Shown: piece after piece, positions 46,406-54,953 of the stretch
Layout of the letters: each line of letters opens with the position of its first letter
How positions within the stretch are numbered: the first letter of the stretch is position 1
The notes under the pieces: model-generated
Seen by the model: the letters and a program-made list of their open reading frames with translations, nothing else
Database searches by the model: none
What the model was told of the DNA's origin: nothing
Assembly: GCF_000427335.1 (NCBI RefSeq)
Contig: NZ_ATMR01000094.1
Span: forward strand, 62,001-126,000
Direction of reading: 5' to 3'
DNA: 64,000 nucleotides
Origin: Winogradskyella psychrotolerans RS-3
GTDB taxonomy: Bacteria > Bacteroidota > Bacteroidia > Flavobacteriales > Flavobacteriaceae
Made by a program: the position numbers and the translations under genes

Positions 46406-47341
46406 CTATTCTTGAATGAAATTGAGATTTAAAATACGAGCTTGCGCAGCTAACATTCTAATCTTTTCTAAATGTGAAAGTTTAGCAAAATTCGCTTTTC
46501 TCTCCTCATGTGGTGGCATAAATGCTTCTGCATCCTCTTTGTCCATTAGTGTTTTTACCTCTTGAGCCATTTTTAAGGCTTCAGGATAACATGAGCTTTC
46601 GGAATCAATAAATACTAAACTGTATAAGGTTGAAGAATAATCCTTATATGCTTTTTGATTACGTGCTTGTTCAAGTATTTTTTTACAATTGTCATCTTTA
46701 TTATCGGTATAAATCTTGGTTATTAAGTGCTCAACATCAGTAAAACAACTCATGTTTTCCGGGATATACTTTAGCAATCCATAAGCCTTATTATAATCTT
46801 TTCTTTCGATATGTGTGCTCGCTGATTTGAGGATTTTGGCACAATTCTTTTCATAATAAGCTAAAACATTCGCTTCAGCCTTGGTAAAAAAGATTTTGAA
46901 TTTTGGGTCTGAAGTTTTTATTTGCTTGATTGCTTTTGTTATTGCTTTTTCCAAGACTTTATCAGTTACTATTACCGTTGTTTTAAACTGATTAAATAGC
47001 GTTTGAAGTTCTGCTTCTGTAATGGTTAAATACACTGCAACTTTAACGACCTTAACCGTCTGAATATCTCCAGCATTCTTTTCGTCAACGATTTCTATTC
47101 TTGGAACAATTTCAAAGGGAGTTTGAGTAGAAAGGAAGTTATTTTCTCTTTGATTATAAATCCCTTCAATTTTTTGTTCCAGCAATTTGTAATGCTCCTT
47201 ATTGACACCGTTTTTAGTCTTTGTATTTGGCATTTTGTAGCTAAAGTTAATGGTACTAGAATCTTGACCAAAAATTATGCTACTAGAGAACACCAAAAAC
47301 AAAACCAAAAACAAACTATATGTTGTACGCTGTATAAACAT
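46406..47341 (-). CDS. Exported protein of unknown function, last gene of CsgG-like operon
   Basis: 311 residues. Signal peptide MFIQRTTYSLFLVLFLVFSSSIIFGQ. The mature part has an N-terminal mixed domain (FEIVPRIEIVDE, VVKVAVYLTITEAEL) and a C-terminal helical part with conserved Cys residues (KNCAKILKSASTHIERKDYNKAYGLLK, NCKKILEQAR), TPR-like. The ATG overlaps the stop of the preceding gene (TAATG), so it is translationally coupled to it. The helical half suggests a protein-protein contact; the function is unknown. Confidence 0.65.
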   Translation of the reverse strand: MFIQRTTYSLFLVLFLVFSSSIIFGQDSSTINFSYKMPNTKTKNGVNKEHYKLLEQKIEGIYNQRENNFLSTQTPFEIVPRIEIVDEKNAGDIQTVKVVKVAVYLTITEAELQTLFNQFKTTVIVTDKVLEKAITKAIKQIKTSDPKFKIFFTKAEANVLAYYEKNCAKILKSASTHIERKDYNKAYGLLKYIPENMSCFTDVEHLITKIYTDNKDDNCKKILEQARNQKAYKDYSSTLYSLVFIDSESSCYPEALKMAQEVKTLMDKEDAEAFMPPHEERKANFAKLSHLEKIRMLAAQARILNLNFIQE

Positions 47342-48249
47342 TATTTAATTGTAATAAATAGGTTCTGTCCTTTAATGTTTCTAGAGGCTGATACCTGATT
47401 AGATTTTAAAAATCTAATCAGTTCGCTCGCAAATCTATTTGGGTTATATGGTCGGCCAGATTCTTGATCAAAAAGCGGTATTCTCACTTGGTCAAATGCC
47501 ATTGTCTTTTCTGAAATGCCAGCTAAATTAGCTCTTCCTTTATAGGCATTTTTATAAATCCAATCTTCGATAGCTTCGTTAAGAAAGTCACCTTCCCCTA
47601 CTTCTGTATCAAAATCAATTTCAGCATCTTCATGCAAATTCAGTTCTATTTTAATAGCGCGTCCTATTTCTCTAATTTCATCTGTTTTTATAAGCAGCAT
47701 GTTTAAGAACTCTTCTCTAATACGGTCGTAGGCTTTTTCGATTAGCTTATCGTAATCTTGAGTGTTGAATCGCCCACTGTTTTCTGATTGATTAGAAAAA
47801 CTAGCTCCCGAATGGGCTTCAAAAGCTTGAAGGACCAACGTTACACTTGCGGATCCAGAATCATCAGTAGAAAGTTGTGTATCTACCTCAACATAGATAT
47901 CTGCACCAGAACCAGCAATTAAATCGGCTTTAAAGTCTGCTTGTCTATCCATTTGAAAAGCACGATTAGATTCTGCAGCTCTAAGACTTGCAACGAAATC
48001 TACAGTAGTCCATCCGCGTTGATCAAAAGACTGTTTAACCATAGACATGGCAGAGCGAATGTATGGATTGTCGTCTAGGATTGATTTCACTTCTTCACCT
48101 TCCTTGGTGTAGGGTACAACCATTAATTTAGCTTGTGCCCTTTCAACTTCATCACTTCTAGTTGATGCAATCTGAGCAAACGTAGAAAAGGTTTGCAAAA
48201 AGCACATCACTAAAATTCCTGTTTTTATAATATTTGTTCTTTTAGTCAT
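47341..48249 (-). CDS. DUF6175-like exported protein
   Basis: 302 residues. Signal peptide with ILVMCFLQTFSTFAQ. A repeated pattern KLMVVPYTKEGEEVKSILDDNPYIRSAMSMVKQSF, then SGADIYVEVDTQLS and VTLVLQAFEAHSG, resembles CsgG/TolB-N-like alpha-beta folds and the DUF6175 family. A conserved C-terminal RNIKGQNLFITIK closes it. Its function is not known. The gene is 2 bases after the LPP20-like gene and overlaps the next start, a strictly compact operon. Confidence 0.7.
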   Translation of the reverse strand: MTKRTNIIKTGILVMCFLQTFSTFAQIASTRSDEVERAQAKLMVVPYTKEGEEVKSILDDNPYIRSAMSMVKQSFDQRGWTTVDFVASLRAAESNRAFQMDRQADFKADLIAGSGADIYVEVDTQLSTDDSGSASVTLVLQAFEAHSGASFSNQSENSGRFNTQDYDKLIEKAYDRIREEFLNMLLIKTDEIREIGRAIKIELNLHEDAEIDFDTEVGEGDFLNEAIEDWIYKNAYKGRANLAGISEKTMAFDQVRIPLFDQESGRPYNPNRFASELIRFLKSNQVSASRNIKGQNLFITIK

Positions 48250-48251
48250 GT

Positions 48252-48719
48252 TTAAAATCCTATTTTATTTAAAATTTTGTTACGTTCTAAATCTCTTCTC
48301 AAAAGATTATAGTTAAGAGTAAAAGTTGACGCTGCAGTTACGCAGTTTTTAGTCTCAGTTTGACAGCCGTAATAATCAACTTTGTTGCTTGTTATGTATT
48401 GTTTGTAGCCTGATTTGTAAAACTCATCAAAGAAAGCTTTGTTCTCAGTTTCAATACGCTGTCCTTTTTGGATCATAGGGTTTTTCATGTCAGTTCCTGG
48501 GAAGCCCATGTAAAATAAATGTTGCATAGCTTTTTTATGTGCGTTAGCTTCAGCTTCAGATTCTCCTTTAAATTCATCGCTAACACCTCGTAACGTCACA
48601 ATACCTTGCGTGTCATGAGCTATAAGTTCAGAAGTAGAGTATGGGTTTGTTATTTTTTGTGATCCGCAGCTTGTAGCTAGTATAGCAACAAGAATTAATA
48701 ATAAGTACGTGTTTTTCAT
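48252..48719 (-). CDS. LPP20-like lipoprotein
   Basis: 155 residues. A lipobox (YLLLILVAILATSC, Cys about 18) is followed by a domain with EAEANAHKKAMQHLFYMGFPG and YYGCQTETKNCVTAASTFTLNYNLLRR. The alpha-beta pattern with SEAEANAHKKAMQ resembles the LPP20 (FlgP-type) lipoprotein family. In Vibrio and Campylobacter relatives of this family form an outer-membrane disk. It stands between the CsgG-like and DUF6175-like genes with short gaps. Confidence 0.68.
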   Translation of the reverse strand: MKNTYLLLILVAILATSCGSQKITNPYSTSELIAHDTQGIVTLRGVSDEFKGESEAEANAHKKAMQHLFYMGFPGTDMKNPMIQKGQRIETENKAFFDEFYKSGYKQYITSNKVDYYGCQTETKNCVTAASTFTLNYNLLRRDLERNKILNKIGF

Positions 48720-48757
48720 AATTGTTAAAATTTAATGGTTAATATTTGATGGGTTAT

Positions 48758-49660
48758 TTATCTGATTAATACTCCTATTGGTTCTCCTTTTTTAATGGCT
48801 TTTTTGATGTCTTTTTGGTTATTTATTAATGTGGCCACGGAAAAGTTTTGGTCATCTACTCTAATTATCCAAGCAGACCCTACGATCTCATTTCTTTGCA
48901 AGTCTTTATCTCCAATGACAACTGTTGAGGGCTTAACAACATCTACAATTTGTCCGATTTGTATCCCTGAAGCATGGCCTGCTCCAAGTATAAACTCATC
49001 TTTTTTCTTCTTGTCCCAGCTAATGATTTGGGCTGCCATAGGGAAAAGAGATCTTGTGATTTTAATGATGTTGTCACTTAAGGGGATTAAGGCAACATTA
49101 AATGCCTCTGAGCTTGTAGGTGATGGGTCTTGTAATCGCTCTTCTTTTTCTTCTACTCGTTTAAATTCATCTTTTGAATAATAAGATTTCATCACTTTTT
49201 TAACGTCTCCACTGTATGAGATAAAAGTTGAATTTACCGTTTCAGTAGATAGAATTTCACCGGTAGAAACGTCTAGCATTCTAATTTGTACACTGATATT
49301 GGATGTCCATTTATTCTTTTTAATTTCAGAGTTGCTAATAGCAATAATACTTCCGTCAACTAAAAAGTTAGCTCCTTTTCCTAGACCATCTGCGACGGTA
49401 TTATCGCTATCCATAAAAGCTTCTGTTCTTTGAAGGCTCTTTTCTTTTTCAATCTCCTCTAATTTTTCTCTATCTACTACGGTGAATCTTTTGGAGGAAA
49501 CAAAGCCATTTATTACTGTTTCTTGAACTATTCTTGCTTCATTGCTGCTAATAGATGCTTCGTCATAGGACATTGGAAGAAAAGCAATAGTGGTTCTGTT
49601 TTGAGCTTTAATAGCCAAAATTGAAAACAGTAAGCATAAAAATGTAATCGTATTTTTCAT
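48758..49660 (-). CDS. CsgG-like exported protein with FlgT-like C-terminal domain
   Basis: 300 residues. Signal peptide ITFLCLLFSILAIKAQ. Residues about 25-190 follow the CsgG/TolB-N pattern (TIAFLPMSYDEA, KRFTVVDREKLEEIEKEKSLQRTEAFMD, GANFLVDGSIIAIS, RMLDVSTGEILSTETV). The last ~90 residues (FILGAGHASGIQIGQIVDVV, NEIVGSAWIIRV, KAIKKGEPIGVLI) have the G-x-x-x-G-I-x-x-G pattern of the FlgT C-terminal domain. CsgG forms outer-membrane pores; there is no lipobox here, so it probably works in the periplasm. It is the first gene of the operon. Confidence 0.75.
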   Translation of the reverse strand: MKNTITFLCLLFSILAIKAQNRTTIAFLPMSYDEASISSNEARIVQETVINGFVSSKRFTVVDREKLEEIEKEKSLQRTEAFMDSDNTVADGLGKGANFLVDGSIIAISNSEIKKNKWTSNISVQIRMLDVSTGEILSTETVNSTFISYSGDVKKVMKSYYSKDEFKRVEEKEERLQDPSPTSSEAFNVALIPLSDNIIKITRSLFPMAAQIISWDKKKKDEFILGAGHASGIQIGQIVDVVKPSTVVIGDKDLQRNEIVGSAWIIRVDDQNFSVATLINNQKDIKKAIKKGEPIGVLIR

Positions 49661-50376
49661 ATTATATTAAGTTAGAATTAATGTGGTTTAAAAAGTATTA
49701 GGATTGTTGTCCTTTCTTTTAATTGAATTGTTCTGTGTTATTAATAATTTGTTTTTCTAATTGTCTCAACTTGTTGGTGCTTTTTAGAAGATGCTTTTTT
49801 GTTGTTGGTTAGCTCTTATAATTTGCGAATTGCTAGCTATGTCAAATTTTTAATTGACTTGAAGTTTCAAAAATTTGAGTTGTGGCTTAGAATCCTTTAA
49901 GCTGAAGTGGCTTTTCATAGGGGGTGAGATTCTTTGGTTTTTTAAAAGATTTAGGTTCGTCATAATTTTTGATTTGGTGTTGGCAAATATGATTGGATTT
50001 TTCTGCAAAACTGAAAATTCAGCGGGTAGTAAGTGTGTAGTTTTGCAAACTACCTATAGGGTAGTGTTGTGTAGTTTGTTGTTTTTTAGGTGATTATCTA
50101 GTATTGGATTAAAAGCAACTATGACTTTGAAAGTGTTGTTTTGAATTTTATTTCGTGAATAATTCAATTTTTCGACTTAATTTTATCGATGAAAGCTCTT
50201 AAAAATGGGTTGTAATCACTGTTTCTTAATAATTTTTAGGTGCAAAATGGATTATTAATCTATAGGTATTATCCTTGGTTAATCTTAGATATTTAAATTA
50301 ACGGTGTTTTAATTAGGGAAAGATTTATCCTGCTGGCCAGAATAACTTCTCGCATAGAGTCTGTAAAATTGTTATC
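49661..50376. other. Long intergenic region before the CsgG-like operon
   Basis: About 0.7 kb without a convincing gene. A 72-residue frame at 49875-50093 has no start or coding signal. There is a palindrome ACTACC-TATAG-GGTAGT (50049-50065), preceded by a second short repeat of TAGTTTTGCAAACTA. The region must hold the promoter of the minus-strand operon; I see no clear TAnnTTTG for it. Confidence 0.5.
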
Positions 50377-50404
50377 ATAAAAAAAAACCGCTTTTGGCGG
50401 TTTT
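50377..50404 (-). terminator. Terminator of the TPR/LuxR gene
   Basis: Stem AAACCGC/GCGGTTT with a long T-run on the minus strand, 64 bases after the stop of the gene at 50468. Confidence 0.85.
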
Positions 50405-50467
50405 CTTATGTTACTCTTTTATGGCAGTGTTGTATTTATTCTGTTTTAAGGCTATATAGAATTTTAA

Positions 50468-51691
50468 TTATAGCTCATAGGTTTGACGCAGAACTATTCG
50501 ATTTTTTACACCTAAAAGTTCGTAAATGGCTTTTAAGTGATATTTTACAGTGTTTTCGGAAATATAAAGTTCGCCACCAATTTCTTTATTCGTTTTTCCT
50601 TCTTGTACTAATTTAATGACTTCGAGTTGTCGTTCGGTTAAATTGTGTGATTCTAAAATAGTCTTAGGGTTATTTTTTGTGTCTATTTCGGTAGTAAGGC
50701 GTTCGACCTCTTTACGGATATATTGATTTTCATGTAATATCAATTTATTCTTTTGTTTATAAACACGTAGTAATACTAAGAGCACAATAATTAAGGTAAT
50801 AACGGTTATCGAAATAACAATTAAATAAAACTGTTGTTTTTGTTTAGCTTCTAGTTCAATTTTTAATCTTTCTTGTTTGAGGCTGTTTTGTAAAGTTAAA
50901 AGCTTTTCGCTGTTGTTAGTGGCCTTGTACTCATCTCTTTTCTTAGAAACTAATTGTTGCGTTTTTAAAGCATTTTCATAATCGCCAATGTTCTCATAAT
51001 GTTTAGTTAGACCTTCGTGTATGATAATATCATAGATTGGCACATTATGTTTTTCTGCATAATATAAACCTTTTTCAAAAGCTTTCATTACTTTAGTATA
51101 ATCACCCAGTGTTGAGTATAGTGCTAGTTTTGCTCTATATATATTAGGTAAGTGTTTGGGGTTGTCTTGTTCTAAAATCGAAATGGCTAGGTCGTAATTC
51201 TCTTCTGCTTCTACATAATCTTCTTCCTGAAAAGCTACTGTGCCTAATACTGTATAGTAATGGGCAAGCGTTTCTCGCGTTAAGTGTTTTACTTTATTGT
51301 CAGCCAATTTTTTAAGAAGCATTGACACTTTTGATTGATCCTGCATGTCAAAATAAACAAACATTTTCTCTGCCAATATTTGTGCTTCTAATTCCTCTCT
51401 ATGAATGGATGTTTTGGCTTCTGTTTCGGCTAGGTCAAGCTTATTTATGGTCATGACATAGTTATACACGCGTTTAAATGTATAGGCCATTTGTATATGA
51501 GCGTGAGCTTTGTCAAATGAATCCGACTTAGGATTTTGAATGATTTTGTCTAATTTTAATAAAGAGGTTTCATATAGTTGCTGATCATTGAGTTTGGAAA
51601 TGTCGTCTTCTAGAGCAACGGGATCAATATTTTGTGCGATAATTAGAATTGGAAAGAAGTAAAAAACAATTTTTAAATAATGGTGAAGCAT
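50468..51691 (-). CDS. TPR-containing membrane regulator with LuxR-type HTH
   Basis: 407 residues. A signal-like N-terminus is followed by TPR helix pairs (residues about 40-270; YAEKHNVPIYDIIIHEGLTKHYENIGDYENAL), then a membrane segment (FYLIVISITVITLIIVLLVLL, about 293-313), a coiled linker, and a LuxR-type helix-turn-helix at the C-terminus (LTERQLEVIKLVQEGKTNKEI, SENTVKYHLKAIYELLGVKNR). It is a one-component membrane-bound regulator which senses outside and binds DNA inside. Related proteins occur throughout Bacteroidota; the ligand is unknown. Confidence 0.88.
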   Translation of the reverse strand: MLHHYLKIVFYFFPILIIAQNIDPVALEDDISKLNDQQLYETSLLKLDKIIQNPKSDSFDKAHAHIQMAYTFKRVYNYVMTINKLDLAETEAKTSIHREELEAQILAEKMFVYFDMQDQSKVSMLLKKLADNKVKHLTRETLAHYYTVLGTVAFQEEDYVEAEENYDLAISILEQDNPKHLPNIYRAKLALYSTLGDYTKVMKAFEKGLYYAEKHNVPIYDIIIHEGLTKHYENIGDYENALKTQQLVSKKRDEYKATNNSEKLLTLQNSLKQERLKIELEAKQKQQFYLIVISITVITLIIVLLVLLRVYKQKNKLILHENQYIRKEVERLTTEIDTKNNPKTILESHNLTERQLEVIKLVQEGKTNKEIGGELYISENTVKYHLKAIYELLGVKNRIVLRQTYEL

Positions 51692-52384
51692 TAGTCGATA
51701 GGGTGGTTTAATAGTGAGCTAAATTTTAAAATAAAATTTTTAGATTAGAAACTTATCAATGGTTTTTAAATGTTTTGTACGAATTTGCTTAAAAAATCTT
51801 AAATATATATAATAATCACACTCAAAATTAATTTTTGGTGTATCAATTTTATGACGTCTCAAAAGGTATAGCTTTTAGTGTCGGTTGAGTCTGTTTCATT
51901 AGTTTCTCATCCTTAGTTCTAGAATAATCTTTTTGTTTATTAGACTGTATTTCGCTTGTAGTTTTATCGACATAATTACAAGATTGTTAGGCTTTTAATT
52001 TAGAGTGATTTGTTAAGAGGAAATAAGTTTAAAAGAACTGTAGGTGGCTGTATTCATTTTGCGGAATATTAAATATTTTTTGTGGTAATGCTGATGTGGA
52101 GTTTTTATTTATTTTAGAATATAGTGGATTTAATTTATGTGACTTTATCGAAAAGGATGTGTCTTATAAATGCTATTAATCAATAAAAAAAAGGTGCAGC
52201 AAGAAATTGGTGCCCTTTTTTTGTTTTTAAAGGTTATTTAGTTCATAAACTTTAAAGAATTTAATAAAGCAATAATGTTAACTAGGGCGCGAGTTTTCAA
52301 CAGGTTATGAACATTAATTTAACGGTTAATCGGGTAATAAAAGCGTTTAGTCGGATATTCGTTAGGAATATTCAAAAATACGTG
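51692..52384. other. Intergenic region without recognised gene
   Basis: About 0.7 kb of A+T-rich sequence. I see only a weak hairpin with a long A-tract and T-tract at about 52185-52221, which may be a terminator of an unrecognised transcript. No reading frame over 40 codons with a start is convincing. Confidence 0.4.
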
Positions 52385-52392
52385 TATATTTG
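52385..52392 (+). promoter_or_regulatory. -7 element of the small exported peptide gene
   Basis: TATATTTG, about 215 bases upstream of the peptide start. Transcripts would carry a leader of about 210 bases that contains several hairpins, for example TTTTAGGTTTCCCTAAAA near 52501-52518. Confidence 0.55.
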
Positions 52393-52606
52393 CAGTTCTA
52401 ATTAAGTTTTGAAAACGCTTAAAAAGGAGAATTTTAATCCATTTTACTAGAGGCAAGTAATTGTCTACAAAAACGTCCCTCGTTTTAAGTTTTAGTATTG
52501 TTTTAGGTTTCCCTAAAATAGTTAATTATCCATTCCCTTCCCTCAGTGTATCGCGAAGCGTTACCGATTTTGATATTGACTAATTTTAACCCTAAATATA
52601 ATACTT

Positions 52607-52780
52607 ATGAAAACCCTAAAAATTACTTTTGCATTACTAGCTGTTTTATTATTAACAGTATCTGGAATCCAATCAGACAACGTTGCAGTTAATGATGAAG
52701 AACCTACTTACAAAGAAAAAACGAGTTATGACCTATTGGCTCATGATAAGACTAGAATAAAATTGAAAACTCAAGGATAA
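52607..52780 (+). CDS. Small exported peptide, 57 residues
   Basis: Signal-like N-terminus MKTLKITFALLAVLLLTVSG, then a mature stretch of about 35 residues rich in D, E, T and K (QSDNVAVNDEEPTYKEKTSY, then DKTRIKLKTQG). No Cys lipobox, so it is probably periplasmic or released. It has a promoter, a long leader and a terminator of its own, so it is a separate unit. It lies 140 bases upstream of a TPR histidine kinase gene, which could sense it. No function is known. Confidence 0.7.
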   Translation: MKTLKITFALLAVLLLTVSGIQSDNVAVNDEEPTYKEKTSYDLLAHDKTRIKLKTQG

Positions 52781-52808
52781 TATAACGTTTTATTTAATAA
52801 GACTTCAC

Positions 52809-52833
52809 AGCCCACTCATTGAGTGGGCTTTTT
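52809..52833 (+). terminator. Terminator of the small peptide gene
   Basis: Arms AGCCCACTCA and TGAGTGGGCT followed by T5. Confidence 0.88.
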
Positions 52834-52885
52834 GCGTTAGTCTGAAACCTATCGATTATTAAAATATAGTATTGATATTTTAGTA

Positions 52886-52893
52886 TATATTTG
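52886..52893 (+). promoter_or_regulatory. -7 element of the TPR kinase gene
   Basis: TATATTTG, 27 bases before the kinase start codon. Confidence 0.6.
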
Positions 52894-52919
52894 AGTGACT
52901 AATTAATGACTTCGTTTGG

Positions 52920-54947
52920 ATGCGTATTTATCTTGCTTTAATTTTTTTATTCTTGTTTGGAAACGCATTTGCTCAAAAACACTATTCAAATACATACGAT
53001 AGTATTTTTAAGTTAAGAAGCCTATCGTTTGATGATGATTTATCTGATAGTTTAAGGGTTGTTTATGCTAAAAAAGCGATGGTGTTATCACATAAAACTT
53101 CTGAAGACAGCACAGTTCTTAAAAGTGGAAGAAGTTTAGGTCTATTATATGATGTGTTAGGTCAAACTGATCTGTGGCGACAACAAAATAAAAATAATTT
53201 ACAACTAGCGCATAAATTATCTGATACATTGGCATTAGCTGTAGCTAATCTTAATATTGGTATAGCAAAACAGTATTATGAGATTCAATATGATAGCGCA
53301 TTTTATTACTACAGTGGCGCATTAAAGTATTATGATGAATTAGGCGATACAGAACTTGTGGCAACACTATATAGTTATATTGCCGAAATTCAACTAAATG
53401 AGAAAGTTTATATCAGTAGTGAAGAAAATGCAATTAAAGCATTAAGATTATATAATACGCTGCCAAAAACGGAATCTATTGTAGATGATATTTGGATTGT
53501 AAATAATCTATTAGGTCAAATATCGGGACATCTAGGTCGCTATACTGAAGCTTTAGAATATCATACTAAAGCCATTGACATAGCTAATGACATGAGAAAT
53601 GGTGAACGGAACAAAACCATCTCACTTCATAATCAAGCTAACATGTATATTAAATTACATGATTATGAAAAAGCTATTGAACTTTTTAATGATCTCATTG
53701 AATTACGACCAGTTTACGAAGCGCAAGAGCCAACATTCTATCCGTTAATTATTAATAATCTTGCTTTTACTAAAGTACTTGCTGGTCATAACGATTATGA
53801 TAAAATAGATAATATGTTCTATGAAGCATATAATATTAGTTCTAGTCTTGATGATGACGTAACTAAACTTGCGGTAACAATTGATTTGTCAAAATATTAT
53901 AAGCATTTAGCAATTAAGGATTCCACTCTAAAATATACGGTTAAGGCTTATAATTTGGCTAAGAAAATATCGTCAACAGATATATTATTAGAATCCATGG
54001 TTCTGCTTTCTGAGTTAAAAGATGGAGAGGAAGGTAAACGGTATCTGTACGATCATATAAAGCTTACCGATAGTTTATTATATGTAGAACGAAACGTAAG
54101 AAATAAATTTGCTAGAATTGAACTCGAAACAGATCAATTGGTAGCGGAAAATAAACAAATATCTAAAGAGAATTTATATTTACTAATCTTATCTATTGGA
54201 CTTTTAATTACTGCGATATTAGTTTACGTCTTAATTTCCCAACGCGCAAAGAACAGAAAGTTAAAGCTAATACAAGTACAGCAAAAAGCAAACGAAGATA
54301 TCTATAACCTAATGCTAGGTCAGCAAGATAAAGTAGATGAAGCTAGGGCGAAGGAAAAAACAAGAGTGTCAAAAGAGTTGCACGATGGAGTTTTAGGAGG
54401 GCTTTTTGGAGTGCGTTTAAGCCTAGACAGCATTAATTTTAATGAAGGAAAAGAGGCGATGATGTCGCGGGCAAAGTATATTAGTCAGCTTAAAACGATA
54501 GAACATGACATTCGGAAAATATCACACGAGTTAAATACCGATTTTATATCAGGATCTAGTTTTATAGATATTGTAACCGAACTCATTGAGAACCAAACTC
54601 AAGCTTATAATTTAAAACATGAATTTGATTATACCGATGATATTCATTGGGATTTAGTGTCTAATAAAGTGAAAATTAATATTTATAGAATCATTCAAGA
54701 GTCTATGCAAAATATCTATAAACACGCCAATGCTAAAGTCATTTCAGTTTGTATTTCACTAGAAAAAGGCTTAATTTGCTTAGATATTGTAGACGACGGT
54801 TCTGGCTTTGATACTTCAAAAAGTAAAAAAGGCATTGGTTTAAAAAACATGAGTTCTCGAGTAAGTGATATCAACGGCACTATAAGCTTTACGTCGCAAT
54901 CCGATACTGGTACAACAGTTAATGTAAAAATTCCCTATACAAATTAA
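52920..54947 (+). CDS. TPR-containing sensor histidine kinase (NarX/HPK7-like)
   Basis: 675 residues. Signal peptide (IYLALIFLFLFGNAFAQ), a periplasmic TPR array about residues 80-370 (LGRYTEALEYHTKAIDIA, LHDYEKAIELFNDLIEL), coiled linker, membrane segment about 417-437, and a cytoplasmic HisKA_3 kinase domain with His 488 (RVSKELHDGVLGGLFG) and an HATPase (RIIQESMQNIYKHANA, DDGSGFD, GIGLKNM). It starts 6 bases before the response regulator gene ends the pair. HisKA_3 kinases pair with NarL/LuxR-type regulators, as here. Confidence 0.93.
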   Translation: MRIYLALIFLFLFGNAFAQKHYSNTYDSIFKLRSLSFDDDLSDSLRVVYAKKAMVLSHKTSEDSTVLKSGRSLGLLYDVLGQTDLWRQQNKNNLQLAHKLSDTLALAVANLNIGIAKQYYEIQYDSAFYYYSGALKYYDELGDTELVATLYSYIAEIQLNEKVYISSEENAIKALRLYNTLPKTESIVDDIWIVNNLLGQISGHLGRYTEALEYHTKAIDIANDMRNGERNKTISLHNQANMYIKLHDYEKAIELFNDLIELRPVYEAQEPTFYPLIINNLAFTKVLAGHNDYDKIDNMFYEAYNISSSLDDDVTKLAVTIDLSKYYKHLAIKDSTLKYTVKAYNLAKKISSTDILLESMVLLSELKDGEEGKRYLYDHIKLTDSLLYVERNVRNKFARIELETDQLVAENKQISKENLYLLILSIGLLITAILVYVLISQRAKNRKLKLIQVQQKANEDIYNLMLGQQDKVDEARAKEKTRVSKELHDGVLGGLFGVRLSLDSINFNEGKEAMMSRAKYISQLKTIEHDIRKISHELNTDFISGSSFIDIVTELIENQTQAYNLKHEFDYTDDIHWDLVSNKVKINIYRIIQESMQNIYKHANAKVISVCISLEKGLICLDIVDDGSGFDTSKSKKGIGLKNMSSRVSDINGTISFTSQSDTGTTVNVKIPYTN

Positions 54948-54953
54948 TTTCAC

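Noticed and set aside
49875-50093. 72-residue open frame in the long intergenic region
   Set aside because: No acceptable start, no signal or domain, and composition unlike genes; it is probably chance.
50377-50404. Hairpin first considered as a riboswitch or sRNA
   Set aside because: It is a plain GC stem with a T-run just past a gene end on the minus strand.
52185-52221. Strong terminator in the empty region before the peptide gene
   Set aside because: The outer arms pair only as A/T and the inner part does not form a stable stem.
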